Source: Globisporangium splendens (Eukaryota; Oomycota; Peronosporomycetes; Pythiales; Pythiaceae). Taken from it: DNA of 64,000 nt. A model generated the notes under the pieces. That model ran no database searches, was not told the DNA's origin, and saw nothing but the letters and a program-made list of their open reading frames with translations. The stretch is from assembly GCA_006386115.1 (NCBI GenBank), contig VFIW01000061.1, forward strand, positions 62,001 through 126,000. The letters run 5' to 3'. This document shows positions 24,541 through 35,374 of the stretch, piece after piece. Position 1 is the stretch's first letter, and each line of letters begins with the position of its first letter. A program made the position numbers and the translations under genes.

Positions 24541-26377
24541 TCACGCCGACTCGCTTTTGCCTCCCTGGACGAGATCATCAAATAGCGCGTTCTCAATGGA
24601 TTGACGCCCCATCCGGGCGTTCTGTTGATATGACGAGATGATCAAGTCGGTGAGAACCCCGATCGTGTTGATCTGCGATGGCGGTTGATTTACGTCCTCT
24701 TCGCTCTCTGAGTCTGTTGCTGGCGCCGTTATCGTTGGCACCACGAACACGTACGATTGCATGAGTGACGACGCCAAGCCGTCGTCCATTTTCCCACCGC
24801 AGTCGGTGATCTTGCCGCATCCCTTCGTGATAACCTGCATGGCCGGGACGCCACGCAGCACGGACCCGGTGCTCGAGGTAATCGACTCCCAGACCATCAG
24901 CATGCGATCGTCAAGTGTAATGCGTCGGATCACCGAATGCACTGTTGTGTCGTTCACGTCGTGATGTGTTGTCGATGTTACGGCTTGCTTCATCACCAAT
25001 AAATCATCTGTCTCCTCAATCACTTGAGTCTGCAACAAGAAAAAAAGAAAGAGTAACATCCAGTTAGTCTTGAGCGCAGACCCAAAGGATTCGTAGTCTA
25101 TCACGTACATTCATATGGATGCTGGGCAGCATGATGTGCTTCATGCGCAAGTGTTTCCACACGACGTTCGACACTTTGTGGAAATCGAACGGCGTCGTCG
25201 CTGCGTTCGTGAACTCAATGCGCATACCTTCGTCGTCATCCCCAACGATCTCCGACGAATTCACGGCTGTTAGCTCCATCGTGAATCCACGCGCTTTGAA
25301 TATATGGTTGAGGTTCGGGATGCGCTCGTTTACACGGCTCGAAAGCTGCTCAAAGATTTCCGAGTCCCTTGACGAGATCTCCATGAAGCGAAGCGGGTTC
25401 GTCGTGTCTTGCATCACCTCCCAAATCTATCAAACCAAGAATCATCGCAATCAGCGAACAAGTAGAAACAATGAAACCTGAGCAGAATGTGTACGTACCC
25501 TGCGCTTTCGCAGCATCCGTTCGAGCGATTTCGCAAACTTTATTTGGCCGGCCATCTTTTCCCGGAGTCGCACATTCTCCAATTCGGCGCGGGTCTTGTC
25601 TTCAAGTTGACGCTTGGCTGCCAATTGCCACACCGACGTCGTTGACACTGCACGGCGTTGGTCAGTTGATGCCGATCGCGCGGCATCACCATCGTTCGCG
25701 TCGTCGCCAGTTCGTTCAGCTTTGGGGGAATCACCCTTGATGTTGCTTAGCGCGATCTCGAGCTCGGTCACCTTGCCGCGCAGGTACGCGAGCTCCTCTT
25801 TCTGTCGCTGACTGGTCGATTTTTTCTTCTTCTTTGGTCGCTTCGCTGGCTTTGCCTTGTCGACCGATGGCGCTTCGTCGACCACTGGCTCCGAGACTAC
25901 CGAGTTGGGCTCCGAATCGTAGTCGCCGTAACCAACGGGCGACGACGTCGACGACGCGTTGGTCAAGTCAAGTCCTGCAGAGTCGGGTCCAATAACATCC
26001 AAATCGGCTTCGCGGATGCGCAGAAACTGCAGTTGGGGCTCCATATATGGCTCATGCGATTGCGGCTCAGAGCCACTCTCCACATCGTGCAGCACGGTGC
26101 TGATGTCGTCGAGCGAGTACCCCGTGAGCAGCGAGACGAAGCTCTCCTTCGAGTCCTCTGCATGCGCAGCAGAAGCGCGGTTCGTAGACGCGACGGTGCC
26201 ATTTTCCTGCGTCGTGCTGTCCAAGTCGGCGAAGACGCCGAGACCGTCGAAAAAGTCGAGCAGTTCCGTGGCGTCGGGCGCCGTCGCACCTGGAGCCACG
26301 TGCGTCATGGCCGTGGTCTGCGTCATATTGGGTTGTGCGGCCACCGTGCGCGGCTGCGTGGGCGAACGTTGAGTCAT
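24541..26377 (-). CDS. Array copy G: bZIP-like plus START-like protein
   Basis: A 561-residue protein from exons 26377-25499, 25426-25109 and 25029-24541 (introns 72 and 79 nt). I chose the ATG at 26377 (MTQRSPTQPR); the frame is open to an ATG at 26482, which would add 35 residues. It has the subgroup motif ELLDFFDGLGVFADLD. The basic coiled coil KKKKKSTSQRQKEELAYLR lies at about 186-215 and a second basic helix ends RMLRKRR at the exon 1 border. Exon 2 opens IWEVMQD. START-like landmarks: TPFDFHKVSNVVW, VHSVIRRITLDDRMLMVWESI and the terminal helix SIENALFDDLVQ. After the stop, the frame would continue open for 22 codons to the next stop. Confidence 0.84.
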
Positions 26378-27287
26378 GGCCGTCCGCCCTCCTGCGCCTG
26401 ATCCAGAACGTTGAGCACCAGCGCAATCGAGTGGCGCCACAATCACCCGCTTGAACACGCATGCAGAAAGAAGCGTCAGCAATCAAACACATATAATATT
26501 AAAGATCTGACTGAATTAGTAAGTTGTGATCACTGCACGGTTTACTGCAGATGCCGCCACTTTGTCGCTCTCCAATAAATTATTAAGTATTCGATTCTAT
26601 GCAGCAGAAGAGGATGTTTATCCGCAGCGTGGTTGTATGGCTATTAACAGGGCACCAAGAGAACGATGGGCAGAACAGCAGCTGGCAGTTGCACAGCTGA
26701 GCGCGGACAATGCGGACTTCAAGAGCGTCCATTTTATCCTTGCATACAGCCACTTTGCGGAGGTAGAGACGGTGCGGATCTTGCAAGTCTACTTTTTAAT
26801 CCGACTCTCCTTCAACCTGGCAGGCGCTCACATCGACGGGTCGTCATCGCTGCGAGAATCCAGATGTTGACGCTGTGAGTTGGTGTCCAGCTTCGCGCGC
26901 GGCGTCATGGATTCTCTTTCTCTCTCTACGGCTCCACGATTGAGCAACGACACACAAGAACAATCGGAGCTCAAAAGTGCGCGTTTAAAAAGCCGCCATC
27001 TGCGCGCAAACGTGCATTTTCCACAAGTACTAAAAATCCAATGTAAAGCCGCTACATGTCAAGTAGTTGGCAGCAAAAACCCATCGCGCAAAGAGGGTAA
27101 CAAGCAGGTAGCAGCAAGAAAACAAGCTGAAATCCAGCCGATGCTGCAATGGAAACTGCGCACTTTTACGTCGACTCAAAGGAACAGAGCACCCGTGTTC
27201 ACAACGCTTTTAATGAATGCGCCATGTCGATCTATCATGGACACTTTGCCTCGGTAGAGTGGTCGAGGTTACTGTGCGAGAATTGGC
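26378..27287. other. Intergenic between copies G and H
   Basis: Includes the promoter of copy G and, from 27171, the 3' flank of copy H that is duplicated beside copy K (38077). Other short frames look random. Confidence 0.5.
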
Positions 27288-27315
27288 TTACAAGCTGCTA
27301 TTCTTGCCATGGAGG
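27171..27315. repeat. 3' flank shared with array copy K
   Basis: Matches 38077-38221 at a constant offset of 10906 with about eight differences, all of them transitions by my count. It continues into the last exon of both genes. Confidence 0.85.
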
Positions 27316-29041
27316 AGATCGTCAAAGAGAGCATTCTCGATGAACTGCTGGGACGTCTGCGCATTTCGCTGATGCGACGCGATCAGCAGCTCGGACAGGA
27401 GACCGATCATTTCACTCTTACGCTTCGGAACTTTCGGAGCACTGCCGTCCTCGTTGAAGGCGATGCTGGTATTCGCGTCCAGCACCATGTGGGGTACAAC
27501 AGACATAGTCGATCTTAACAACGTGGACGGCGATCCGTTTGCGGTCACCTCACCTCGTAGGATCTCCCCGCATCCTCTTGAGCGAACCTGAACGCACTGC
27601 ACGCCACACGGTCCTCTGATCTCTGTGAGGGATTCATGGAGCATCACGACTCGATTTTCCTGGATCACACGCTTGCACACTGCGTGGATGGTTGTTTGGT
27701 GGGTGTCACCCGCTAGTTGTAATGTGCGCACTTCCTTTCTAACAAAATAATCCTCTGTCTGATGAAACACGTGGGTCTGCATGGTGCAAATAGGACGGCA
27801 TTTCGTTACACAGCATCCTCACGACCGAGCAGGACAGGTTCTACACAGACCACACATGACATACCGTTGTCTTTGGGCACGACAACCGCGAGATGAGTGG
27901 GCGTATGCGTGTCCATGCGATGTCTGCAATTTTCTGAAAGTCAAAGGGTACCGTAGCCGCTGTGACCAACTCAATGCGCACGCCATCTTCGTCGTCCGTA
28001 AAGGCCTTCGGGGACGAGCTGGAGCTGCTGTTCCCGTCTGTGAATCCTTTCGCGTCAGGCACAACCCCAAGCGTCCGAACGCTTTCGTTAACGTGTCGCG
28101 TCAGCATCTCGAAAATCTCTGAATCCTGCACATGGTGCAGCTCGATGAACCGAGGCTGTTTGCGTTTTTCTTGCAGTCCGTCCCAGATCTGCCAGAGTGA
28201 AAGTGAATGAACCACAGTGCGGAGTCAGCAATATATATATATAGCAAGTCGCGATACAGCATGGGACTACTATGGCAGTCTGTACCTTGCGCTTTCGCAG
28301 CATGCGCTCCAACGATTTCGCAAAGCGGATTTCGCCCGCAAATTTCTCGCGAAGCAGCATATTTTCGACCTCGGCTCGATTTTTTCGCTCAAGTTGACGC
28401 TTCGCTGTTGTTACCCACACCGAATCCACGATGTTTCCTGCAGTAGCACTCGAACCGGTCGCCGCCATCTCGTCTTTTATCGCCTCAAGCCTCACTCCGA
28501 GTTCCCGAACTCTGCCTCGAAGGTACGCGATCTCCTCCCGCTGTCGCTGACCCGACGTCTTCTTTTTCGACGTGAAAGTCTGTTCCTCCATGTCCACACC
28601 TCCATCCCCACACGCGCCTGCTTTCAACCCAACGGGCGACGGCAAAGACGAACGCTGCGATGCTAGTGGCGTTGTCGGGGCTGTGGCGTCACCGTCAGTG
28701 TGGACGTTGTCGAGATCCTCCAGAAGCGGATCCAAGAAGCTGTCGTCGTCGTCGTCGCCGTTCAAGGGCAGGTGCGTCAGCTGCTCGCCCACCAGCTGCG
28801 ACATCGCCGTAGTGAGTTCCGCATCCGACAACGCTGGTGTGCTGCCGACGTGCATTGCCGGGAGGTGACGATGGCTGCTGTCAGCATGCCGTGTGGCTTT
28901 GGAGGCAGCCGCCGTGGCGTCAGTGGACACGCGCTCCTGTGCGAGGCCCTCCGAGTCGGCGAACACCTCCAGGTCGTCGATGAACTCGAATAGCTCCATG
29001 GTCGAGAGCACGTCGTTGGAGAGCGTCGCAGTGTGCGCCAT
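27288..29041 (-). CDS. Array copy H: bZIP-like plus START-like protein
   Basis: A 522-residue protein from exons 29041-28286, 28188-27865 and 27776-27288 (introns 97 and 88 nt). The start MAHTATLSND matches the starts of copies J and K; an ATG ten codons upstream is possible. N-terminal motif LFEFIDDLEVFADSEG, then an acidic run (NGDDDDDS). Basic coiled coil KKKTSGQRQREEIAYLRGR at about 159-187, second helix RAEVENMLLREKFAGEIRFA. Exon 2 starts IWDGLQEKRKQPRFIEL. START-like landmarks: VPFDFQKIADIAW, HAVCKRVIQENRVVMLHESLTE and the helix FIENALFDDLLHGK. The usual WES is HES here. It is the sister of copies I, J and K. Confidence 0.85.
28231..28243. repeat. Short TA microsatellite in intron 1 of copy H
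   Basis: A run of TA dinucleotides within the intron, next to the exon 2 acceptor. Confidence 0.7.
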
Positions 29042-29072
29042 CGTCGCAAAAACGGCAAATGGCAACTGCACA
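29042..29072 (-). promoter_or_regulatory. Conserved leader upstream of copy H start
   Basis: On the minus strand the bases before the ATG read TTGCCATTTGCCG..GCGACG. The same leader precedes copies J (37020-37046) and K (39759-39785). It may be part of an oomycete initiator and flanking promoter region, but the match to a known consensus is imperfect. Confidence 0.45.
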
Positions 29073-29361
29073 ACGACGGCTCAGATGATGGGAAGAGATC
29101 GTGAGGACTCTGTAAACAAATGGTTTAGCTCTGCGAGTTTTTTATTGTACAACTCGCGAGAGCCTTTTTTTTGCGTTACAGTCTCACCCAGTTACAATTA
29201 GCTGCTGACATGCAATTATTGCAAAATTGAGGCATATAATTAATTGTTTCGAAAGCAGCATTTCAATATTTCAGCTTCCCAAGTTGTTTCGTGAACTCGA
29301 TCCTATGTTGCAAACACAAAAACGAAAGCTGTGCACAAGACATGACTACATTTGTGCTCGA

Positions 29362-30165
29362 TCAACACTTTGCCTGCCTTGACGAGACCGCCAAAGAGCG
29401 CGTTCTCCAAGAGACGACGAGATCCATTGGCAGACTAGCCTCTTGAGACGCCGCGATGCTTTCTTTCGTAGTCGCATTGCCTAATGAGATCTTCAGCTGA
29501 GTTAAAGCAGTGAGGACAGCGCCATCGTTGGTGTCACACGTACCATCGAGTGACGATGTTGATATTATGAGTGCATATGCGTCAACTGACAGCAGGCAAA
29601 ACCGCAAATGAGAGTATATTAACAGGCACATTCTGATTCCTGCCCTTGGTCATTTTCACCAGCTTCCGCAATGTGTCCGAAACTTTGTCAACACTCAATG
29701 GAGTCGACAAGTTGCGAGCAAAGTCGATCCGCATGCCTTTGAGTGGATCGACGACAATCTCCGGCTCGAGAAAGATACATGAAAAATTGAGTGCGTTGGT
29801 GAGCCAGCCGTAGCTAACACCAAAAAGCAAGATAAATCATGGCATCCGTTGCCTCCACATTCAATTCCACCTTTCTCTTTCAAAACTTGCGCTCCAGGGA
29901 TTTTGCAAACTTGATCCAATGGCTCAGCTGCTCGCGCAGTCTATCGTTTTCATGCTCTGCTCGATGTTTCGCGTCAAGTTGCCCCTTGGCAGCCAGCTTT
30001 CAAGGCGACACTGCCATCTCTCCCTGGGCCGCACTTTGCAGCGCTCAGTCCACGGAAAGTGTACCTTTCAACGTCTTGAGGTCACACCTTCCAGCTCGTA
30101 CGCTTTGCCACGAAGGTGTGACGGAATTGCATCCAGGTACACTGTGCCATATTACCAGAACTTGA
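29362..30165 (-). pseudogene. Decayed array copy (relative of copy M)
   Basis: Three family pieces follow in the right order on the minus strand but in broken frames. At about 30150-29870 are remnants of the second coiled coil (AAKGQLDAKHRAEHEN-like). At 29830-29582 is an exon 2 remnant (LEPEIVVDPLKGMRIDFAR), close to LEPEIIADPLNGMRINFTR in copy M. At 29580-29362 a short last-exon remnant ends ENALFGGLVKAGK-like. Most of exon 3 and the N-terminus are gone. It cannot make a full protein. Confidence 0.75.
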
Positions 30166-30215
30166 TCATTCTAGCTGGCAATCTCCAGCGTCAACAAAGT
30201 GTTTTAGATAGCTGA

Positions 30216-30625
30216 TTGTTCCTCCTGAATGAACGCAGCAATCGATGGGAACTCAAAGCATGCGGCTGTGCGTACATAGGACCACAAGTCACGAGCAATT
30301 GGTGCGAATACAGCGCACTGAAAGATGGCCTGGCATACAGTGCACACTACCTACAGCACTATGAAGTCAAGTTGGAAGTCTTCGGAGACAGCCAAATGAT
30401 TATCGCAGCCCAGAACGGGTTCTCCTCAATACGCCAGACCAAGTTGCAGCCTCTAGCAGTTCGGGTAAATCAAATCATCGCCGACTTTTTCGTGGACCTC
30501 CTGGAATCACACAAAACGAGAACAAAACAAAATGGCCGATCTTCTCGCCAACATGGGAATGAACTCCAAGAATGCGAAGATACTCACCGAGTCGCGGGGA
30601 AACGATCACGTTCTTGTGTCCCAAG
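30216..30625 (+). mobile_element. RNase H-domain remnant of a retroelement
   Basis: One frame reads EYSALKDGLAYSAHYLQHY..LEVFGDSQMIIAAQNG, which matches the Glu and Asp positions of type-1 RNase H domains found in reverse-transcriptase polyproteins. After a frame change near 30500-30530 the C-terminal motif NKMADLLANMGMN appears. No start codon context or upstream reverse transcriptase is present, so this is a dead fragment. Confidence 0.75.
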
Positions 30626-30689
30626 TCGCAGCTCTACTCGACAACGAGATCGGTGCCACACCGTCAAAACTTAGAAACACCTCACTGTC

Positions 30690-31795
30690 AGCAGTGTTAA
30701 TGAGACTCAGGAATTCTTCAACTAGATGTAGATCATAAGTTAAACAGAATTACCTTCTCTCTCTCTCGCTTTCATACAGGTCATACTACTGCAAAAAAGG
30801 CGAATCACCACACATAGTAAAGCCTGGTTCCCACGAACAACGTTTGCTCACTAATGATCCTCGACCTTTCCGTCACGCAGCACCTCCAACGACACATCAT
30901 CGACATCTTACACCAAAAAGACCAAACTGAACCACCTTTTGGGCACACAATCATCAAACTCGAAGAAGACGAGTGTGAACCAGTGTGCAACAAATAGCAT
31001 TGAGTTAACTTTGCACATAATTGATCACTGTTTTCAGACTGAGTCATGGAAGTAGCCTCTATAGTCCATTTCGTCTTCAGTCACAAGCCAGCTCAAGTCG
31101 GCTTTTACCAGAAGCAGACTAGATCTACAACCGGTGTTCGCATTTGTCCCAATGCATAATGCCAAATCTCCAGATCCCGACTTGATGCCACCAGAGAGGT
31201 TCTACTGCATAAACTACCTTTGGTATCATCGTGTACCACATGAACTTCATTCTCCATTTTTCCCAGTCAAGCACAAGCGGTCCAGTTCCAGCCTCAGCGG
31301 TCCAGTTTGGACCAGCCCATCCCAGGGAGAGAATCCCTCCTTCTTGGAGGCTCTGGGGTGGTGAGGAATGGAATGCACGATCACTATGAGCACGACTACG
31401 GACCCTATGTCGTGGTCAATCCGCCATGAAGCACAACTGCGATGCCCACTAGGACGCCGCACTATTACCCGCTGTCTGCGACCACCACACCGCGCAGCAC
31501 AAGACCCCCGTAATAGAGCCCACCGGCTCTGTGACTCGAGACGTGATCGAAGCATCGAAGCGCGACGTTCACAAGTGCAAGTGAGGCTGACAAAGCACAG
31601 CCAAAACGCACAACAACGAACAAAGCCATTTACAAAATGGCACACGAAGAAACTACAAATGTCAGAAAAACTAGAAAATTACGAAAAACCTGGACGCAAG
31701 TGTGAGAATGCTTGTGTTACGGCAGGATATGATAGCTGAGAACCCCCCAATTCTCTTCCCCGGGGAATCTTAAACTCTAAGTTCAATAGATTCTT
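30690..31795. mobile_element. Left arm of inverted pair of retroelement fragments
   Basis: Two blocks pair with the right arm in reverse orientation. Bases 30700-30775 (GAGACTCAGGAATTCTT and a CT run) mirror 32939-33007. Bases 31240-31795 mirror 32269-32880. The part between (30776-31240) has no partner and is probably an insertion. The repeated TTCAATAGA-type ends and CT-rich tails look like LTR sequence of Ty1/copia type, by analogy only. Confidence 0.65.
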
Positions 31796-32225
31796 TATCA
31801 TCTTCACGACATGAACATCAGTGATGTTTTTCGTGCTGCTAAAGTGTTTCGCCTTTTACGCATATCCACACCAGACGTCACGCTAACAGAGGTTTGCAGG
31901 CTTCAGAGGATTGGCTTGAGCAGTTAAGCTCACTCAACGAAGAAGGTAAACACTTGATGTCCACTGAGTAAAACTGGGATTGAGGATGGGAAGGCTGGAG
32001 AGGCACAAGCCCACCCTCTTGGGTTACGCTACTGTTTGTTGCTCTCTCACGTATACGAACATGTGTACCTTTCTAGGGAATACCTGAGCGATCTCCTAGA
32101 CCTCTCCAAGGCAACTCTCTCTCTGTTCTCTTTCTTGACCAAATCAGAGTTATATCCAGGAAACACCCAAGTTTCCCATACACGCCACTTGCGCATAGAG
32201 TGTGTCCTGTGCGATTAGTACGCAT
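31796..32225. other. Spacer inside the inverted retroelement pair
   Basis: Unpaired 430 bases between the arms. No ORF above 60 codons looks real. Confidence 0.45.
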
Positions 32226-33010
32226 GGAAGTTTGGGCACAGACTGTAAACATATTGTGCTGCTGCTGCTGATAAGGAATCTATTGAACTTAGAGTTTAAG
32301 ATTCCCCGGGGAAGAGAATTGGGGGGTTCTCAGCTATCATATCCTGCCGTAACACAAGCATTCTCACACTTGCGTCTGGGGTTTTCGTAATTTTCTAGTT
32401 TTTCTGGCATTTGTAGTTTCTTCGTGTGCCATTTTGTAAATGGCTTTGTTCGTTGTTGTATACGTTTTGGCTGTGCAATGTCAGCCTCACTTGCACTGGT
32501 GAACGTCGCGCTTCGATGCTTCGATCACGTCTCGAGTCACAGAGCCGGTGGGCTCTGTTACGGGAGTCTTGTGCTGCTCGGTGTGGTGGCTGCAGACAGC
32601 GGTGGTTTTGTGCTACGTCGCTGGTTGGCAACGTTGCGTGTTCGTTGTACTGCGCGACGGGTGGTCACATACAGTGGGTAATGGTGTGGCGTCCTGGTGG
32701 GCGTCGAAGGTGTGCTTCGTGGCGGAGTGACCACGACATAGGGTCCGTAGTCGTGCTCATAGTGATCGTGCATTCCATTCCTCACCACCCCAGAGCCTCC
32801 AAGAAGGAGGGATTCTCTCCCTGGGATGGGCTGGTCCAAACGTGACAGGGAGGCTGGAACTGTACTGCTAGTGTTTGACTGGGAAAATTGGAGAATGACG
32901 TAAACATATTGTCCTTTGCTTAGGTCATGCCTGTGTTGTGAGAGAGAGAGAAGGTAATTCTATTGAACTTATGGTCTACATACAGTTTAAGAATTCCTGA
33001 GTCTCATAAA
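32226..33010. mobile_element. Right arm of inverted pair of retroelement fragments
   Basis: Reverse complement of the left arm. It carries about 110 bases absent from the left arm (near 32580-32700). A palindrome TTCCCCGGGGAA lies at about 32303-32314, with its twin at 31758-31769. A GA run at 32939-32952 matches the CT run of the left arm. The open frame 32426-32845 is shared with 31645-31247 and looks like a decayed retroelement coding piece. Confidence 0.65.
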
Positions 33011-33176
33011 CATTCATGCCTATGTTGTATTATGCAATTTCGTCTGCTATATTATGGATACGAATCAAGTGGTTGAGACGCCAATTCAACCAGTACTCTT
33101 GCTCATAAGTAGCTGCTGTCCTTCTCATCACCAGAGCCAAAGCCGATTCGCGGCGCACTCACCTTTTGGCACTACG

Positions 33177-34974
33177 ATGCACATACCGATCAACGCCGCT
33201 GACGACAACGATACGCTCTCGGTCGGGCAGCTGCTGGATTTCATTGATGACCTGGGTGTGCTTACAGAGTCCGAGTTCCTTGTTGAAGAGTGTGCGTCCA
33301 CCGACAAGACGAGCGACAATGGGGTCCCAAAAGTCGCACACCGTCTCTCGCAAGCGACACCGATGTCGACGACGCAGGTGGATGGCGCGCCAGCATTGCT
33401 GGCTACCGAGCTCACAGATAGCATGACGAGCTATCCTGCGCCTGATATGCCATTGCGATTGGTGCAGGCACAGCTGACACACTTGCCCTTGAGCGACGAC
33501 GACGACGGGAGATTCTTGCATCGGGTTACGGATGAACTCGAATACATCATCGGCGAGTCAACAACGCCACTCCACTTGCAGCAGACTCCTTTACGGTTGC
33601 AGTCGGTGGCTTCCGATGGCGATTCTGTGAAGGTCTCGTCCTCCCAAACAGGAGTCGAGGATGCGGCGGAACAGGAGTGTTCCATGCCAAAGAAGAAGAC
33701 GTCGAGCCAGCGACAGCGGGATGAGATCGCAAACCTTCGTGCAAGAGTCCGTGAACTTGAAGGTACGCTTGAGATGATAAAAGACGGGATCGCAGAGGCT
33801 GCTTCGAATGAGAGCGTTGTTGCAGCGCTGCCGCGTGGTCCCGTTCAAGTGTGGGCAGCAGCTGTGAGGCGTCAGCTCGAGCGCAAAAATCGAGCCAAGG
33901 ACGAGAATGCACTGCTTCGCAAGAAACTTGCGGGAGAAGTTCGCTTCGCGAAGTCGCTGGACCGAATACTGCGGAAGCGCAAGGTGAGAGAGAGTCGCAA
34001 TCGCGCCATGGCACGCCGAGCTTTGTTGTATCGACTAACTGCTTTCTCTCTATGTTTGTGTTTAACCTACCAGCTCTGGGACGAGCTGCATGGAAATCGC
34101 AAACAGCCTCGATTCATCGAGCTCAGCATAGCGAAAGACTCGAGGATCTTCGAAATGCTGACAAGGCATGTCGACAAACGCGTTCGGACACTTGGGATTG
34201 TGCCCGACGCACAAGGATTCACTGATGGCATCGAAAGCTTCAGTTCGTCCCCCATTGTTCTTACGGATGACAAAGAAGGCATACACATTGATTTGTCCAC
34301 GGCGACAACGATACCCTTTGACTTTCAAAAAATTGCAGACATCGCATGGGCACGCTTGCGTCCACTCGTCTCGCGGTTGACGTGCACAGCGACAACGGTA
34401 CGTCAATTTTGTAATCTATTGGACTTGTTCCTGCTTGTTCGTGAGGGTGCTAATGGAGGATATATGTACCTGACGTGTTTGCACCATGCAGACCCACACG
34501 ATTGATCAGACCAAGGATTGCTTAGCAAGCAAGCAAGTGCGGCCATTGCAACTGGCGGGCGATACCCACCGAACGACCACTCACACGGTGTGCAAGCGGG
34601 TGATCCAAGACAATCGAGTGGTGATGCTCTGGGAGATGCTCGTAGACGCTAAACGACCAGGTAGTTTGCAGTCCGTCCAGGTTCGCTTGAAGGGATTCGG
34701 GGAGATACTACGTGGGGAGGTCACTGCGAATGAATCACCATCCTCGCGTTTGCGATCGACTGTGTCTGTTGTACCTCACAAGATGCACGACACAACCAAC
34801 AGCGTCTCCAGCAAAGGTGCTGTTCCGAAAATTCCAAAGCGTAAAAGTGAAATGGTCGGCCTGCTATCCGAGCTCGTCATCGCCTCGCATCAGCAGCACG
34901 CGCAAGCGTGTCACCGGTTCATCGAGAATGCGCTCTTTGACGACCTCATCCGCTGCAGCAATGGAAGCGTGTAA
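33177..34974 (+). CDS. Array copy I: bZIP-like plus START-like protein
   Basis: A 537-residue protein from exons 33177-33983, 34074-34397 and 34492-34974 (introns 90 and 94 nt). The ATG at 33177 gives MHIPINAADDND, matching the family N-terminus; the frame is open upstream to 33054. Motif QLLDFIDDLGVLTESEF, basic coiled coil KKKTSSQRQRDEIANLRAR at about 171-200, second helix ending RILRKRK. Exon 2 starts LWDELHGNRKQPRFIEL. START-like landmarks: IPFDFQKIADIAW, HTVCKRVIQDNRVVMLWEMLVD and FIENALFDDLIRC. Intron 1 is a multiple of three and has no stop, so its retention would insert 30 residues without breaking the frame. First plus-strand member of the array; convergent with copy J. Confidence 0.86.
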
Positions 34975-35374
34975 CCCAAGTGCCGTGCTGTAACGAACCA
35001 CGTATCAAGCAATTGCATCACAGCGTCCACAATAGATAAATACAGACTCTCCAGATGATCGCTCATTTGTGTTGCCCCTCCAGCAACTCCCATTTCACCT
35101 AAACAGAGATACGACAAACTTCTATCGGGCTGAATCAAAGAGGCAACGTTTTAAGCTATTGAAGATGCGTCGAGCTATCGTGGAATCTACTATAGTTCAA
35201 CAGGATGAAGCAGTTTAGCTTTAGTTTAAAATGGTGAGGTATATTGTGTGAGTCAACGTAAGTTAGCAGAGTGCATCAACGTGTCCTTCAGTACAATTGT
35301 CAGTCAACGTGAACGAGAGTATCCGTTCTCTGAGCTGCAGTCACGTTGAGAGCAGGCACTTTTTCTCTTTCTTC
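34975..35374. other. Intergenic between convergent copies I and J
   Basis: 3' flanks of both genes, AT-rich. Nothing recognised. Confidence 0.6.

Noticed and set aside
24476..24541. 22-codon readthrough extension after the stop of copy G
   Set aside because: Open frame after the stop is short, absent in paralogues, and without a known readthrough context.
33054..34505. A single 483-codon frame through copy I
   Set aside because: It reads through both introns; clear donor and acceptor sites and paralogue structure show a three-exon gene.
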